DNA from: Adiantum capillus-veneris
Taxonomy: Eukaryota > Streptophyta > Polypodiopsida > Polypodiales > Pteridaceae
Assembly: GCA_014529385.2 (NCBI GenBank)
Contig: CM043961.1
Location: 11,204,478 to 11,268,477, forward strand
DNA length: 64,000 nt
Reading direction: 5' to 3'
The stretch's first letter is position 1. Each line of letters starts with the position of its first letter. A program made the position numbers and the translations under genes. The notes under the pieces are model-generated. The model saw only the letters and a program-made list of their open reading frames with translations, had not been told where the DNA came from and ran no database searches. Shown here piece after piece: positions 1 to 11,170 of the stretch.

Positions 1-800
1 TTACAATGATCAACAAACCAAGGTTGTGGTAGAAGAAGAGCATAAATTCGACCGGCAGAAATATCTTGAAAAGACGTTTCCCGAAGATCCCAATCAGACA
101 TGCGATCACCATCAGGCAAAGGTGTGACGGACAAGAAATCAAGCAACATGTTTTGAAGTTCTCTCCAAAACCGACGGTAATGCATGCCCAATCCAAAACG
201 GCAAGCGGCGAAGGGAAACTCAAAAGTATATTGAGCCTCATCGACCACATCCTCAACCAAACGAATGCCACGACTAGAGAGAAAGTAAGCCTGGCGAGGT
301 GAGCGGTCGACCAAAGTAAGAGAGAATGCCCGGCTCCAATGGAGACTCTCCAAACGAATCGAACCACTTTCCCGCTGAGGATTCCACGATAGATGAATCG
401 TAACCTCTTTCCAGGACGATACCAAAGTGGAAGCAAGAGGACATCCAGGAATGTGCCCTTCCATCTTGCCAAACACCACCTCCTAGATAGATGATTGCCA
501 ATGGCCAAATGAGGAAGTAGCAACATGCTGACCGAGGTAACATCAAAGTCCATGGCTGAATTTGTTGCGCAAGTGTAGGTAACAACATAGCTTTCCTAGC
601 AAGAACATGCTTGCACAAGTCCCAAGATATTAGACCACAAAGACGTTTAGGAGTGCAAAGCTTCTCCATCGACATCAAGCGCAAACCTTTTTTCTGAGCA
701 TGGGTCCGCCACAAATGGGACTTAATGTCCGACATAAGAGAATGAAGACAACAATGAGGCCAGTGCATTAATGGCAAAAAGAACTGAATATATGCCATCA
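1..800 (-). pseudogene. LINE-Z copy A post-RT region, partial
   Basis: This stretch matches the post-RT region of LINE-Z copy B at 5,909-6,700 when both are read on the minus strand: FGLGMHYRRFW here against FGLGMHYRQFW there, and a leucine-rich tract about ARKAMLLPTLAQQ in both. The terminal zinc-finger part that copy B still has is missing because the window ends. Frames alternate, which indicates decay. Confidence 0.65.
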
Positions 801-1059
801 GGATACTCTGTACAATTTACAGACAAACATGTAACGGCCAGGTGGATAACTTCCAGTAATGCAATTTGACATTCAAACGTTGAGTAACCCAATCTACTTT
901 ATGAGAGTGAGTGACATTCCATCCAATTGAATAACCCAAATGCCTAGTAATTACATTTGGAGACACAATCTCACCTGGCCACAATAGACTATGCCAATCA
1001 CAAGAACGAAGAGGCAGAAGCTTTGATTTATAAAACTTAACTCAATGCCAAACAATTCC

Positions 1060-1700
1060 AAGGCTTCCATAATCACTCCAACATCAGCCTGTTGATTACG
1101 AGGCATAAACAACAAGTCATCGGCATAAGCCTGGCCAATGAGGTGCGACCCGAGGGTAACCGTAAACCATGAAGACGCTCAATACAGGTCAGGTGATCAA
1201 GATGAATCAACAGGGAGTGAGTGCAATAGCATACAACATAGCACTGAGGGGACAACCCTGCCTGACCGAACAGCCAAGAGGCCAAGATTTTGTTAATTTG
1301 CCTTCCAAGATCCCCGAAGACGTACTACAAGCATACAAGAAATAAACTACATTGGCCAATTTAGGACCAAACCCTAGGCACCTCATCGTGGCAGCAATGA
1401 ACTTATGAAGTCCCACTGTACCATGTCAAAGGCCTTTTCAATATCAACTTGCAAGTTGCATCACCAAGACATCCTGCTGAGTATACTTAGCATACTCCAT
1501 GTCAATCGTAACATTGGCCAGATTGTCCATAATCTGACGACGTGGAATGAAACCATACTGAGCCTGATGGAGTCTTGCAAAAAGATGGTCCTTAATAAGG
1601 TGCACCAGCATCTTAGCAATATCTTGTAAACCATCGGCATCAAAGTAATAGGGCACCAGAGAGAGAATTGCTCGCAAAGCGCTTGCTTAGGCAACAATTT
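1060..1700 (-). pseudogene. LINE-Z copy A reverse transcriptase remnant
   Basis: The RT blocks can be read in several frames: QYGFIPRRQIMDNL (the motif before the first catalytic block), then SVRQGCPLSAMLYAIAL, and QAYADDLLFMPRN, which holds the catalytic YADD box at about 1,104-1,115. The block that should carry the first catalytic aspartate is disturbed by frame changes around 1,444-1,480. These are non-LTR (L1-type) RT signatures. The copy is inactive. Confidence 0.85.
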
Positions 1701-1944
1701 AAGTAAATCTTCTTTTTAAGAAAGAGGCAAATCCTGTTTCTCCCATGCTGCATTTATCATGAAAAGCAACGGTTGTTCAAGAGCGTCCCAGAAGGAGAGG
1801 AAAAATTCCATAGTAAGCCCACCCCAACCGGGAGACTGTCAATGGCCCAATGCAACAACGCACTATGCAATTCTGAATTAGTGAATGGTTCCTCAAGGCA
1901 TCATGCATCTTGCCGGGATATGATCTAATGAACAAAAGTAAGCA

Positions 1945-2554
1945 TCAATTGACGCGCATGGCAAACAGCCGAAGATGCCTGAGAAGGAGCAGCAAACACC
2001 TGTCAATAATGCAAAACCATGACATCAGCAAGTTCCTGCTTGGAAGCAGTCCAAACACCTGAGGGAAGTATAACCCGCTTGATTGCTTGTAAGACCCTTG
2101 CATGATGCAAATGCTTAAAGAATTGCTTCGAAGCGCAGCCTTTATCCATAAAAGCATGTTGACGGGCACACGTCTGCCATTTAGGAATTTCCCGCTTATC
2201 ATTCTGCTGAATACACACACAAGCTTCACACAACTCCGAGATGTCGGAGTTGGACAAAGGCCACAAATCAGCCAATACTTGCCGTTGACAAGCTTGCTTC
2301 GTATCCTTGACATCCCCCCGAGTTCTCTGCATATAATGCTTGCCATGCTCATAAATAACACTTTGCACCCTCATAACAAAGCGATACCAAGCAGCATCAA
2401 GATCAAGATGCATGTGAGCAAGCAGAGAGGGAATAATATCATAAATCATGTCACAAAAAACCTCATGAGTGAGATGAGCAATGTTAACATGCAGCAAACG
2501 TTTCCTAGGCAGAGGCCGATCACAAAGAGAATGCCCAAAGCTCAAGTTCAACAA
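1945..2554 (-). pseudogene. LINE-Z copy A endonuclease-RT linker remnant
   Basis: Two overlapping open frames of 138 and 183 codons lie between the endonuclease and the reverse transcriptase. Their content (for example FGHSLCDRPLPRKR and FFKHLHHARVLQAIKRV) fits the poorly conserved connecting region of plant L1 ORF2 proteins. It is assigned by position between recognisable domains. The alternation of frames shows at least one indel. Confidence 0.6.
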
Positions 2555-2737
2555 AAAAGGGTAATGATCCGATAACTACAAGGTGTAATCCATGCTCACG
2601 TCACATACAAAATCCTCATATTGTTGCAAGTTAAGTAAATACCATCGATCCAACCGCGCTGGATAAGAAGAGTGAGCAACATGTTGAAAAGTAAACCCAG
2701 AGACATTTGGATGCAAATACCGCCATAGATCAATCAT

Positions 2738-3240
2738 CTAAGTAGAAGCAAAGAGATTATTCCATTCTTGTCTTTCCGCAAGCAGCATTTGTAAATTTCC
2801 TGTGGTACTATCATCCATACCAGGGGTATTATTAAAATCACCGCAAAGAAATGCATTAGAAGTCCATGAGCGAGAAGAGATGTCTCGCCATAAGGCAGCC
2901 CTTTGCCCAGATGCTGTATGCGCATAAATGCCTCCAAATTCATATACTTGACCATTCAACAAGCATTGAACCACCATCCAGCAGCCCTGCAGATCATTGT
3001 ACAACAGAGCAGGCTGAAGCTCATGCTGAACCAGCATCAATAAACCCGAATAATCTTGTAAACCAGCATACGCAATCCAATAACCAGCAAAATAAGAACA
3101 CTGCCAGCAAAGTCATGTTGATTGTGTTCTTGCAAAACAACTACGCCTACCCTACATGTATGTACATAGTGCCAGGTCAATCTCCATTTATCAAGGTTGC
3201 ATAGCCCATGCACGTTGTATGAAATGCATTTAATGCGACT
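2738..3240 (-). pseudogene. LINE-Z copy A endonuclease remnant
   Basis: This is the apurinic-type (EEP superfamily) endonuclease that nicks target DNA in LINE retrotransposition. The N-terminal part ISYNVHGL is followed by VVLQEH, which carries the family's conserved glutamate. After a frame change comes FGGIYAHTASGQRAALW and then LCGDFNNTPGMDDS, the D-x-N active-site motif. The domain is split over two frames with an in-frame stop near 3,050, so it is not functional. Confidence 0.8.
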
Positions 3241-3444
3241 GTGTATCAGAAATCAGATATACAGCGGCAAGAAACACAGGGATCAAGTCGAGGTGCCCAT
3301 AGGGACATCTCCATCCACCACATATATACCATAACCCATGCTGAGTCAAAGCAAGAAACTTGTCCACAGAATCTACCTAAGAAGTGGAAGTCTCACCCAA
3401 AAGTACATTCTTATAAGAGTGCATCGCTTATTCCCAAGCATCAA

Positions 3445-4509
3445 TCAACGTGCGATTGTCATTGCAGGGAAGTTGCTAGAACGATACATTCTTATTTGGG
3501 TTAGCCAAAGTAGTGGAGTACAAATTTTCACTGTCTTTTTAGGCATTGCCCATGATCCAACATCACTTGACCCAACATTTTTGCCCTTCGCGGCATTCCC
3601 ATTCCCAACCTCAACAGACTGTGGATTCTTGTTTTTTCCTTTATCCATATTGGAAACCACCTTGACAGTAGAGGCTCCATTCAGTTTAGCTTCACCAACA
3701 GATTTGCCTATAGAGGCAGGGGTAGACGAAGGAACAGCTGAAAGAGGGGACTGTAAAACTGGTCCTGGACATTCAAATTGCATGTGACCAAATTTACCAC
3801 ATCAAAAACAGGAGTTTGCAAATTTGCCCCATTTGAGTTTAAAAGGACGCTTGCCCACCCATGGGTCCCACGAGTCCACCATAATACCATCAGGGGTATG
3901 CTTGTCCGTATCCCAAAGAATGCAAAACCTGTTGGTGTTTGCATCCAATTTCGAAGGGCAAATCACCTTACCAAGCTGAGCGGCCAACAGCGGAAGGAAA
4001 TGTCTCCACATGCGAGGGAAATCAACAATTTTCACCCACACATGACATTTGTGACGAATAAGACTTTGATAGTCCTTTGTGAGTGCCCACCGCAGAACAT
4101 GAGTCATCTGCGTGCCAAAAAAGAGGGAAGACATTTCTAGCAAAAGGTTTCTAACTTCAGTATCTGCCAATAAAACTTCGTAGAAACCACGAGCACCAAA
4201 ATAAACGCCTCGGATAGCCTAGCGTTTGAGAAGGAAGTCAACCCATTGTCCGACATCCTACACGATGGGCATTTTGCCCGGGAAAAACAAGATGACCGCA
4301 TTCATGGCATATTGCGCTACCGGATCCATAAGGTCCTGCATTGAAATATGCACCTCGAGGGCGAGTGCATGACCATTCCAAGCTTTCTGGGCCTCTTCGA
4401 AGTCTTCATACAAACAACTTTTGATTTCAGATGCAGTCTCCAAAACATTGTCCATGGCTTTACGACGCTTGAAAAACATTGTCCATGGCTTTACGACGCT
4501 AGAAAACAC
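3445..4509 (-). pseudogene. LINE-Z copy A ORF1 remnant (DUF4283-like + zinc knuckle)
   Basis: The protein would be the RNA-binding ORF1p of a plant L1 element. A segment at about 3,900-4,170 containing WVKIVDFPRMW and SWDPWVGKRPF resembles the DUF4283 domain that precedes the zinc knuckle in plant retroelement proteins. It is followed at about 3,775-3,812 by a CCHC knuckle of spacing C-x2-C-x4-H-x4-C. In that knuckle the residue between the second position and the second cysteine is a TGA stop (CF*CGKFGHMQFEC). Further breaks occur near 4,200-4,260. A 31-bp tandem duplication at 4,442-4,500 lies at the presumed N-terminus and duplicates the start region. Confidence 0.75.
4442..4500. repeat. 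31-bp tandem duplication in LINE-Z ORF1 start
   Basis: A unit beginning AAAACATTGTCCATGGC occurs at 4,442 and again at 4,473, nearly identical. The period of 31 shifts the reading frame of the LINE-Z ORF1 N-terminus. Confidence 0.9.
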
Positions 4510-4665
4510 ACAAGAACTCTGACATACAACAGCCAGAGACCACGGCCGAAGAAAAAACCCCAGACGGAATTTACGCTACAAAGGACTTTTTTTTTCCCTT
4601 TATAGCTATTTACAGAGACCTCATAAGTATATACATCTCCCACAGAGCGCATCCATCTGCAAAAT

Positions 4666-4743
4666 AACACTTCCTGGAAAACCGCACTAAAAAAGATTCA
4701 AAACAACACTTCCTGGAAAACCGCACTAAAAAAGATTCAAAAA
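4666..4743. repeat. 39-bp tandem duplication
   Basis: A 39-bp unit beginning AACACTTCCTGGAAAACCG is repeated head to tail at 4,666 and 4,705, almost without change, so it is a young duplication. It lies in the presumed 5' leader of LINE-Z copy A. Confidence 0.9.
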
Positions 4744-5244
4744 CTATGAAGAACACCTGTCACTACTGCACAAGATTCTGTACAAAAAAAACCCTGCACC
4801 TTGTATGCTAGCAGAGCAACTTCAAAAAAAAACAAGAAACTGTAACATCTATTGATGATTGACCCTAGACAGTAGCTAATCATTGAGCTGACAGAGTCTC
4901 CTACACGTTGTCTGCACCCAAACTCGCACAGTAAAGCCAGAGGAGGCAACGCCTAGAACAATCAGATGGCGCAGATGCAACTTGTCACCAAGCAACACAG
5001 CTCGTCACTATACAGCAGAACAACAGATGGGAAGACGCAGTTAGGGTTCGTGTCGGCAGGAAACCCACAACACGGGCTTGTTCGCGCTACAGAAAACCCT
5101 AGACGCAGAGGGTTGCGGGTGCACATAAAATTTTTCTCCTGTACAGTCCACACACACTCGCGAGGGCAAAACCGTTCAGCGATGGCAGGAAATTCGCACG
5201 ACAGAGCAGGACAGGAGATTGGCACGACAGTCCTCAAACAGACA

Positions 5245-5247
<3 letters not shown>

Positions 5248-5337
<90 letters not shown>
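5248..5337. repeat. (CT)n(CA)n microsatellite between two LINE-Z copies
   Basis: About 75 bp of CT dinucleotides run directly into about 15 bp of CA. LINE-Z copy A leader sequence lies on one side and the 3' end of LINE-Z copy B on the other. A LINE 3' end against a microsatellite recurs elsewhere in this window. Confidence 0.97.
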
Positions 5338-5340
5338 TTG

Positions 5341-7236
5341 TAAATGTTGAATTAATTTACAGATGGGAAACCTCAGCTTAAGGAAAACCCATCACAAAGA
5401 TCAAATACAAAGAACACAGAAGTGTTCTGAAAGGGGAAGGCATTAAAAGCACACATAGTAGAGTTGTAGGACATCCAAGGATATGTCCCCAATATCAAGT
5501 GCAAAATGTAAGGATTGCCCAAGTGAAATCCGGAACAGAGGAAAGGGATCCACATCTTGCTGATGGAATACGCGAAAGTTATGTTGGCGCCATAAGGACC
5601 ATAGCAACCAAAACCTGACTCAAGTAAAGAAGGCTGCAAAATAAGGAAGGGAATCTGAGAGAATGCCGAAGAGCCAAAAACGTCGGTTGAAAACCGCCGA
5701 TAAAAAATGGAGACGCATACACACGGATATGCAATCCAGGAAGGCCCTGGTAAAGTGACAATCCCAAAGCAGGTGTCTGATTGTCTCATCAGAGGCTGAA
5801 CATCTGGCACAACGAGTAGAGCTGATGTGGCGCGCACTAAGGAAGGTGCCAACAAGGAGCACACGTTGCTCGAGAGTCATTTATTGTAGTAAGAGCATTC
5901 CTCCACCATCAATCTGATTTTTGCAAAGACCATAATGTATTACAATGGTCAGCCAGCCAAGATCGAGGCAGGAGAGAAGCATAAACTTTGCGGGCAGAAA
6001 TGCCAACAAAAGGTGTATCCCATAAAGTCCAATCCAACATGCGGCATCCAACTACCAATGGTGGAGCGGGCAAGAAGTCAGCCACCATGCGCTCAAGCTC
6101 ACCCCAGAACTGACGATAATGCATGCCCAAGCCAAAGTGTGCAGCCGCCTGAGGATAACGAATCAAATTGCCATACATGTCGACCACATCATCCACCGTG
6201 CGCACGCCACGACAAGAAAGGAAGTAAGCCTGGCATGGCGACCGATCTACAAGAGTAAGAGCAAAAGCTCGGGTTCAATGAATACTTTCCAGGCGCAACG
6301 AATTCTCGTCTTGTGGTTGCCTGCCATTCCATGAAAGATGAGCCGTAACGGCTTTCCAAGCAACAACCAGGAATATGACCGATCATCTTGCCGAGCACAG
6401 TCTCCCAGAGTGACATTTGCCGATAACCAAAGGCGGAAGTGGTAACATGCTGACACGATGAAGCTATCATGAGAGTCCAAGGCTGGGATTGTTGTGCAAG
6501 GGTAGGCAATAACATGGCCTTCCTCGCAGATGATGGCGACGAAGGTCCAAAATATTTAATCCTCCAAAACGCTTCAGAGTGCAAAGCTTCTTCATTGAAA
6601 GTAAACGGAGCCCTTTCTTGAGGGAATTAGTGCGCCACAATTGAGATAAAATATTAGACATCAGCAATGAGAGGCGATGACAAGGCCAATGAAACAACGG
6701 GAAGAAAAACTAAACATAGGCCATCATAAAACATGCAATGGCCATGTGGACAGTTTCCAATACTACAATTTGACGTTGAGGCGTTGTATAACCCAAATCC
6801 ACTTGCTGGGTTGCAGCGACCTTCCATCCCATAGGGTACCCCAAGTAGTGGACCATGACATTCGGATCAAAAATACCCCCGGGCCATAGAAGACGGTGCC
6901 ATTCCCGTACGTTGAGAGGCGAAGAGTTTGGATTTTCGGAAATTAACTTTAAGGCCTGCCGCAAGCCCAAATGTATCCAATGCCTGCATGGTCATGTGCA
7001 TATTATCTTCATGATTGCGGGGCATAAATAACGAGTCATCAACATAAGCCTGCCCAAGAAAGTCATTTCAAGAGGTTCGTTGCAATCCGTAAAGATGACA
7101 AAGAGAAACCAAATGATCCAAATACATCAACAAGGGGTGGGTGGCAATGGCATACAGTAAGGCACTGAGGGGGCAACCTTGGCGGACAGAATACCCAAGT
7201 GGCCAAGGGTCAGTCAACTCCCCATCAAGAAGGCCT
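5341..7236 (-). mobile_element. LINE-Z copy B: 5'-truncated L1-type retrotransposon
   Basis: The minus strand carries the second half of a LINE-Z element. RT blocks near its 5' break read SVRQGCPLSALLYAIA (about 7,140-7,190) and QAYVDDSLFMPRN (about 7,020-7,060, with YVDD in place of YADD). The post-RT region follows, and a C-terminal zinc-finger part lies near 5,780-5,830. The copy stops at about 7,236, inside the RT domain, where AC-rich simple sequence begins. Its 3' end touches the CT/CA microsatellite. Truncation at the 5' end is what incomplete target-primed reverse transcription leaves. Multiple frame changes make it inactive. Confidence 0.85.
5620..5880 (-). pseudogene. LINE-Z copy B zf-RVT C-terminal domain
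   Basis: The stretch reads STRCARCSASDETIRHLLWDC and continues as a typical LINE C-terminal zinc-binding region (zf-RVT type), with a C-x2-C pair followed by H and C. It is the end of the RT protein. The open frame is short and the neighbouring parts lie in other frames. Confidence 0.7.
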
Positions 7237-8229
7237 GAACACACACACATTGCCCGCACGCACGCACAACAAAGGAGGCTGATTTCTATCACTTGAAAAG
7301 TCCCTCAAAACGCCGAAATGATGCCAATCCAAAGGACAAGTACATCACTGATTATAAAGCAGGCCCGAAGGCTATAATTTGGAAACTGTAAAGAACTGGA
7401 AATAAGTAGCCACATGGCAATTGTAAAAACTGAAGGCCACGGTCAAAACCTCTCCTAGAGAGAGTAAAAAGATTAAAACGTGCCCTGGCAAGCTAAGTGG
7501 AGAGAGGATGACAGCAGCCTCTGAAAGATAGACACTTCCATCAAGAGTAAACTCCTCTAATGCAAATCAAAACAAGAACCATCAGAAGCCACCAACGGTG
7601 AAAAGAACAAAGAACATCTGCAATGGCAAGAGCTCAAACGTCGGCCATTGCCCACCAGCTAGTAGAACCTAATAGCAGCAAGCAATGTATAGATAGAAGA
7701 AAGAGAGCTGCCGGTGACAAAGACGAGGGAGAAGAGGCAATTGACATCACCAAGAGACTACAGGAGGATGCCACAAGCTTTGTAACAGAGCACTGCACTG
7801 GAGCCGACAAGGAGCTATCAACCAGCAAGGTAGAAACCAGTCCACTCACTGAAGGTGGCTCTTGAAGACCAGAGCTGCCCTTAGCCTCCTTCACTGTCTT
7901 CCTGAACTTCCCTCCCACAACAGCTTTGAAAACCTGATGTAGAAACCTCGAAGAGCGAGTCAAGGGCATAGAGGCAAATCAACAAACGTAAACTCAAATA
8001 AACCCAATGCAAAGTACACCAGGAATCAAACAAGGCAAGAACACAGGGGAAGATAACAACCAATAAGAAACCGAGAAAATAAAACAAAAGAAACATATAC
8101 TAAAAACAAACTTCACACACCTATGCACCCACCCAAACACACACACACACACACACCCCACAGTCAGTTGACAGATATGAAGAAAACGAAGCATGCAAAC
8201 CAACTCTACACACACACACACACACACGT
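7237..8229. other. About 1 kb with no recognised gene
   Basis: This stretch begins with AC/GC-rich simple sequence at about 7,240-7,270 and ends with two short (CA)n tracts at about 8,137-8,157 and 8,207-8,227. An 80-codon frame at 7,623-7,865 on the plus strand is rich in charged residues and resembles no family I know. A frame of 111 codons overlaps it on the other strand, so neither is supported as a gene. Confidence 0.6.
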
Positions 8230-8896
8230 TGTAACAAACTGTTGACATGTCAAAGCCTAAAGAATGGAGCCAACTTACATATGTGGCCGAGGGGCCTAAA
8301 CAAAGTGATGACGTGGCTGCCCGAGAGCAGAAACCCTAACCCTAATTTCTGCCAAAAACCCTAGCTGCTGAAACCGTAATTCTGAAAACCCTAACCCTAA
8401 AACCTGCAAACCCTAATTCTGCTGCCAGAAACCCTAAAACTGCAAAAACCCTAACCCTAACCCTAACCCTAAGGGCAGCAGGGAGATTTCCGTGTTTTGC
8501 GCTGGCATGATGACGTGGCAAGCTGTACGGATTTCCGTGATTTACGCTGGCAGCTTTTTGGCTTTGCTTTTGGACCAGAAGCTTTTGAGTTTTGAAGGCT
8601 TTTCACTGTAACTGCTTTTCAGGCCAAGGGCCTTTAAATATGAGGTTAGGGCTCATTCTCTGGCATGCTTCCTGGAGAAGGTGTAGAGTCTGGAGTACCG
8701 GCTTATACTGTGTTGATGCAATATAAAGAAATACCGAAAGGGGTCCCAAGGTTTGGGGCCAATACTCTCTGTGGTGGAATTCCGCCACTCGGTGTCGTGT
8801 GTCGTCTCTCTCTGTTTCAGTTCAGTTTTTATTTGAAGTGCTTAAAGTTGTTCAGTCTTTTCTTTCCTATTGGCACATGGTGCCCGTCTTGTGACA
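8230..8896 (+). mobile_element. Solo LTR (TGTAAC...GTGACA), plus strand
   Basis: The 667-bp segment starts TGTAACAAACTG and ends TTGTGACA. It aligns along its length with the minus-strand LTR at 55,187-55,914: the same beginning, the GCCGAGGGGCC block, and the same end block ATTTGAAGTGCTTAAAGTTG. It holds two GATGACGTGGC boxes, a CTGTACGGATTT box and the shared motif at 8,723-8,760. No polypurine tract or primer site flanks it and no retroelement coding lies beside it, so it is read as a solo LTR. It sits inside CA-rich sequence, and its target duplication is imperfect at best (CACGT/CACAC). Confidence 0.75.
8329..8473 (+). repeat. Interstitial telomere-like CCCTAA/CCCTAAA run
   Basis: Many copies of AACCCTAA are spaced by short CTGC-rich words, ending in four consecutive CCCTAA hexamers at about 8,450-8,473. 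The run lies within the U3 part of the solo LTR. Hexamers and heptamers are mixed, unlike a true plant telomere array. Confidence 0.85.
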
Positions 8897-9294
8897 CACA
8901 CACACACATAGCAAACGAGGAATTGCAAGGTGAAAGAAAACAAAACAAGCAAAACAAAACAAAAGGCAAACAAAGAAAGAAAACCTACCTAGCAGCTCTT
9001 ACCATAGTTCCGTCAAGGCTAGAAACTATTACTCGAGTCTCCACGGATATCGACCCTCGCGACTCGATGTAGACTACTGTGCCTGCGGAGTTTGTTGCAC
9101 GCATGGTTGAAGCAAGATTGGGAATCCCCTCCAAGCGGTTTCCTCTACACTGCACAAGGAAGGCGGACGATGCTAATGCTCAAGATGTTTGGGCACCAAA
9201 AAGGGGCATGCGTTGCAAGGTACCTACAATTCTGTAAACCTTAAGCGACCACTGTAGTCGGAAGTATGGTGGTTGCTTATGGTGGGGAGTTGTT
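8897..9294. other. About 400 bp without a recognised gene
   Basis: The segment opens with (CA)n and an A-rich tract (repeated CAAAACAAAACAAAA at about 8,940-8,980). Plus-strand frames run through but resemble nothing known. It separates two LTR-like segments of opposite orientation. Confidence 0.5.
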
Positions 9295-9335
9295 TGTCAC
9301 AGTGGAAAATCAACCCACTAGAGCCCACCACGTGC

Positions 9336-9337
<2 letters not shown>

Positions 9338-9379
<42 letters not shown>

Positions 9380-9960
9380 AGGGCGAGCAGCTGGACTGAG
9401 GCGAGGACGAGCAGCCTGAGGCGAGGGCGAGCAGCTGGACTGAGGGCGAGGGCGAGCAGCCTGAGGGCGTAGACGAGGACGAGCAGCCTGAGGCGAACAG
9501 CTGGACCAGGGCGAGCAGCCTGACGAGGGCGAAGGCGAGTAGGCTGAGGCGAGCAGGCTGAGTCAAACCCTCTCGCGCTGCCTTGCTGGACGAAGGACGA
9601 GCTCGTCGCGCTGCCAACTTGCCGGTCGAAGGACGAGGGACGAGCTCTCTCTGCTGGACGAGGACGAGGGACGAGGGCGAGCTGCTGGTCGAAGGCGGGG
9701 CGAGCTGCTGGACCAGGTCGAGGGCGAATAGGTGGACCTGGTCGAGCTGCTGGTCCTGTGTCAAGAGGGCGAGCAGCTTGCCAAGGGCGAGGACAAGGGC
9801 CCTAACCTCTGAAGGACGAGGGCTAGCTGTGCCAAGGGCGAGAGCTAGCTGCCTACCAAGGGAGAGGGCTAGAAGAGCCAAGGGCGACCAGACGAGACCA
9901 GTGCCAGGGCGAGGACGAGAGCAGTCAAGTCAACCAGGACAAGGGCTAGGACTTGGTGAC
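9338..9960. repeat. (CT)n tract followed by GC-rich degenerate minisatellite
   Basis: A 40-bp CT run at 9,338-9,377 is followed by about 580 bp built from variants of GGGCGAGCAGCTGGAC, GAGGACGAGCAGCCTGAG and similar words. Long frames exist on both strands (187 codons minus, 150 plus), but both are low-complexity consequences of the repeat. No coding claim is made. Confidence 0.85.
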
Positions 9961-10030
9961 GAGGGCAACGCCAACCAGGGCGGAGGCCAGACCTCAGCTG
10001 GTGAGGGCCTTGACTCAGTGCTCGCTTCGG

Positions 10031-10098
10031 GTTAGGGTTTTGGACAGAATTAGGGTTTCTGATTTTAGGGTTAGGGTTTTGGGCAGAATTAGGGTTTT
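10031..10098 (-). repeat. Second telomere-like run (TTAGGG orientation)
   Basis: Five TTAGGG words alternate with TTTGGACAGAA-like spacers. On the minus strand they give the same CCCTAA/CTGC text as the run at 8,329-8,473, in the matching position just inside an LTR-like start. Confidence 0.75.
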
Positions 10099-10120
10099 GA
10101 CACGTCAGCAGTTTGTTACA

Positions 10121-11106
10121 AAACCACTATGAGAGGTTCTCCCAGAGTACCTGATATAGTGCTTTGACACTACCTACATAGGTACTTTTAGTACATAGTT
10201 ACTCTTGTAATATCTATAGCCAAGTAGGTACACAAATAAGTGTTTCTAGAACACCTTGCACTTCATTGTCAACGAACCTTATTTGAATTTTTAAATGTAG
10301 AGACGGTTGTACTTCAATGTGTAAGTTTCATGTGCATTGTGCATGTTGAGCTTTATTGGAAATTTTGAGAGAAGCCCCCGAAGATATATTTTTCTTTACG
10401 GTGCTTTGAGGACCTGAAATAATACTTTGTTCACAAGCTGAAGGACCGCTACACTTATTCGTGCATCTATAATGTTCAAATGATTTACTTGAAGGATGTA
10501 TTCAATCTCTTAAGGAGAGCCAAACCCCATGGTTCAGTATGTGCATGTAGGTGTTCAATATGCAGCCTGATAGTAACTACCAATGGTTGTTATAGCAACA
10601 ATACCAAGCTATGAGACTTAGGAGTCACTATTTCGTCCAAAGCCTACCAAGCCTACCAAGGCTCTGTATCATTCCCAACAATGTTTGACGAGAGAATGCA
10701 AGCAGTGTGGCACAAAGAAGTTGCAACTATGTTCGAAAGGTGTCAACGAATAATTCTCAAGCTACGAAAAAGGTCCTTGAGGACACTGTTTATGGTAACA
10801 ATGATGAAGGGCGTAGGGCAAAGAAATGCAAAGATGTTGCGAGCAAGCAAATGGATCATAAAGTTTTACATCCTTATTTAAACAGCACATGGAAACCTTT
10901 ATAAAACATTATTATTTTGCAAGATGGAAAGCTCAACAGTACAAAGAATGTTTTGACTTTTGAGCCTCCCAACTCATGTGGTAGTCTCCACCGACGACTT
11001 TGTTGATAACTGTCACAATCGGGAGCACATAGCAATAAAAAAATACATTCTGATAAATAGGATTTATCACTTATTACTGAAGCCAGAGGATATAGAGAGA
11101 AATAGA
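10121..11106. other. About 1 kb without a recognised gene
   Basis: Short plus-strand frames at 10,681-10,904 (65-66 codons in two frames) overlap each other and show no family features. The sequence is AT-rich and not simple. It could be a decayed retroelement part, but nothing in it proves that. Confidence 0.5.
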
Positions 11107-11130
11107 TATATATATATATATATATATATC

Positions 11131-11169
<39 letters not shown>

Positions 11170-11170
11170 T
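11107..11170. repeat. (TA)n(GA)n microsatellite
   Basis: A run of TA dinucleotides with one TC interruption passes into about 20 bp of GA. No LINE tail is seen beside it. Confidence 0.95.

Larger units (their letters stand above)
1..4560 (-). mobile_element. LINE-Z copy A: decayed L1-type retrotransposon, 3' end off the window
   Basis: Reading on the minus strand from about 4,500 down to 1, the pieces come in LINE order: an ORF1 with a DUF4283-like segment and CCHC knuckle, an endonuclease, a linker, a reverse transcriptase and part of the C-terminal region. Every domain is broken by stops or frame changes, so this is a dead copy. The 5' boundary is uncertain: coding similarity starts near 4,510, but leader sequence may reach the microsatellite at 5,248. 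The 3' end lies beyond position 1. Domain order and the ORF1 type match plant L1 elements. Confidence 0.85.
9295..10120 (-). mobile_element. Possible LTR in inverse orientation to 8,230-8,896
   Basis: Read on the minus strand it begins TGTAACAAACTGCTGACGTGTC, which matches the start of the LTR class at 8,230 and 55,914. It would end CCACTGTGACA at 9,295. The first about 90 bp carry the same CCCTAA-rich U3 text as the 8,230 LTR. The remainder is a GC-rich minisatellite not seen in the other LTRs, and the shared 37-bp motif is absent, so only the start is well supported. Confidence 0.35.

Noticed and set aside
7623..7969. 80-codon plus and 111-codon minus frames as a possible small gene
   Set aside because: They overlap each other, resemble no family, and have no visible splice or promoter context.
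8450..8473. A true chromosome-end or telomere fusion
   Set aside because: Only four perfect hexamers occur, mixed with spacers, inside an LTR with retroelement sequence on both sides.
9318..10035. Long overlapping open frames (187 and 150 codons) on both strands
   Set aside because: They are produced by the GC-rich minisatellite; composition is repetitive on both strands and no domain is present.
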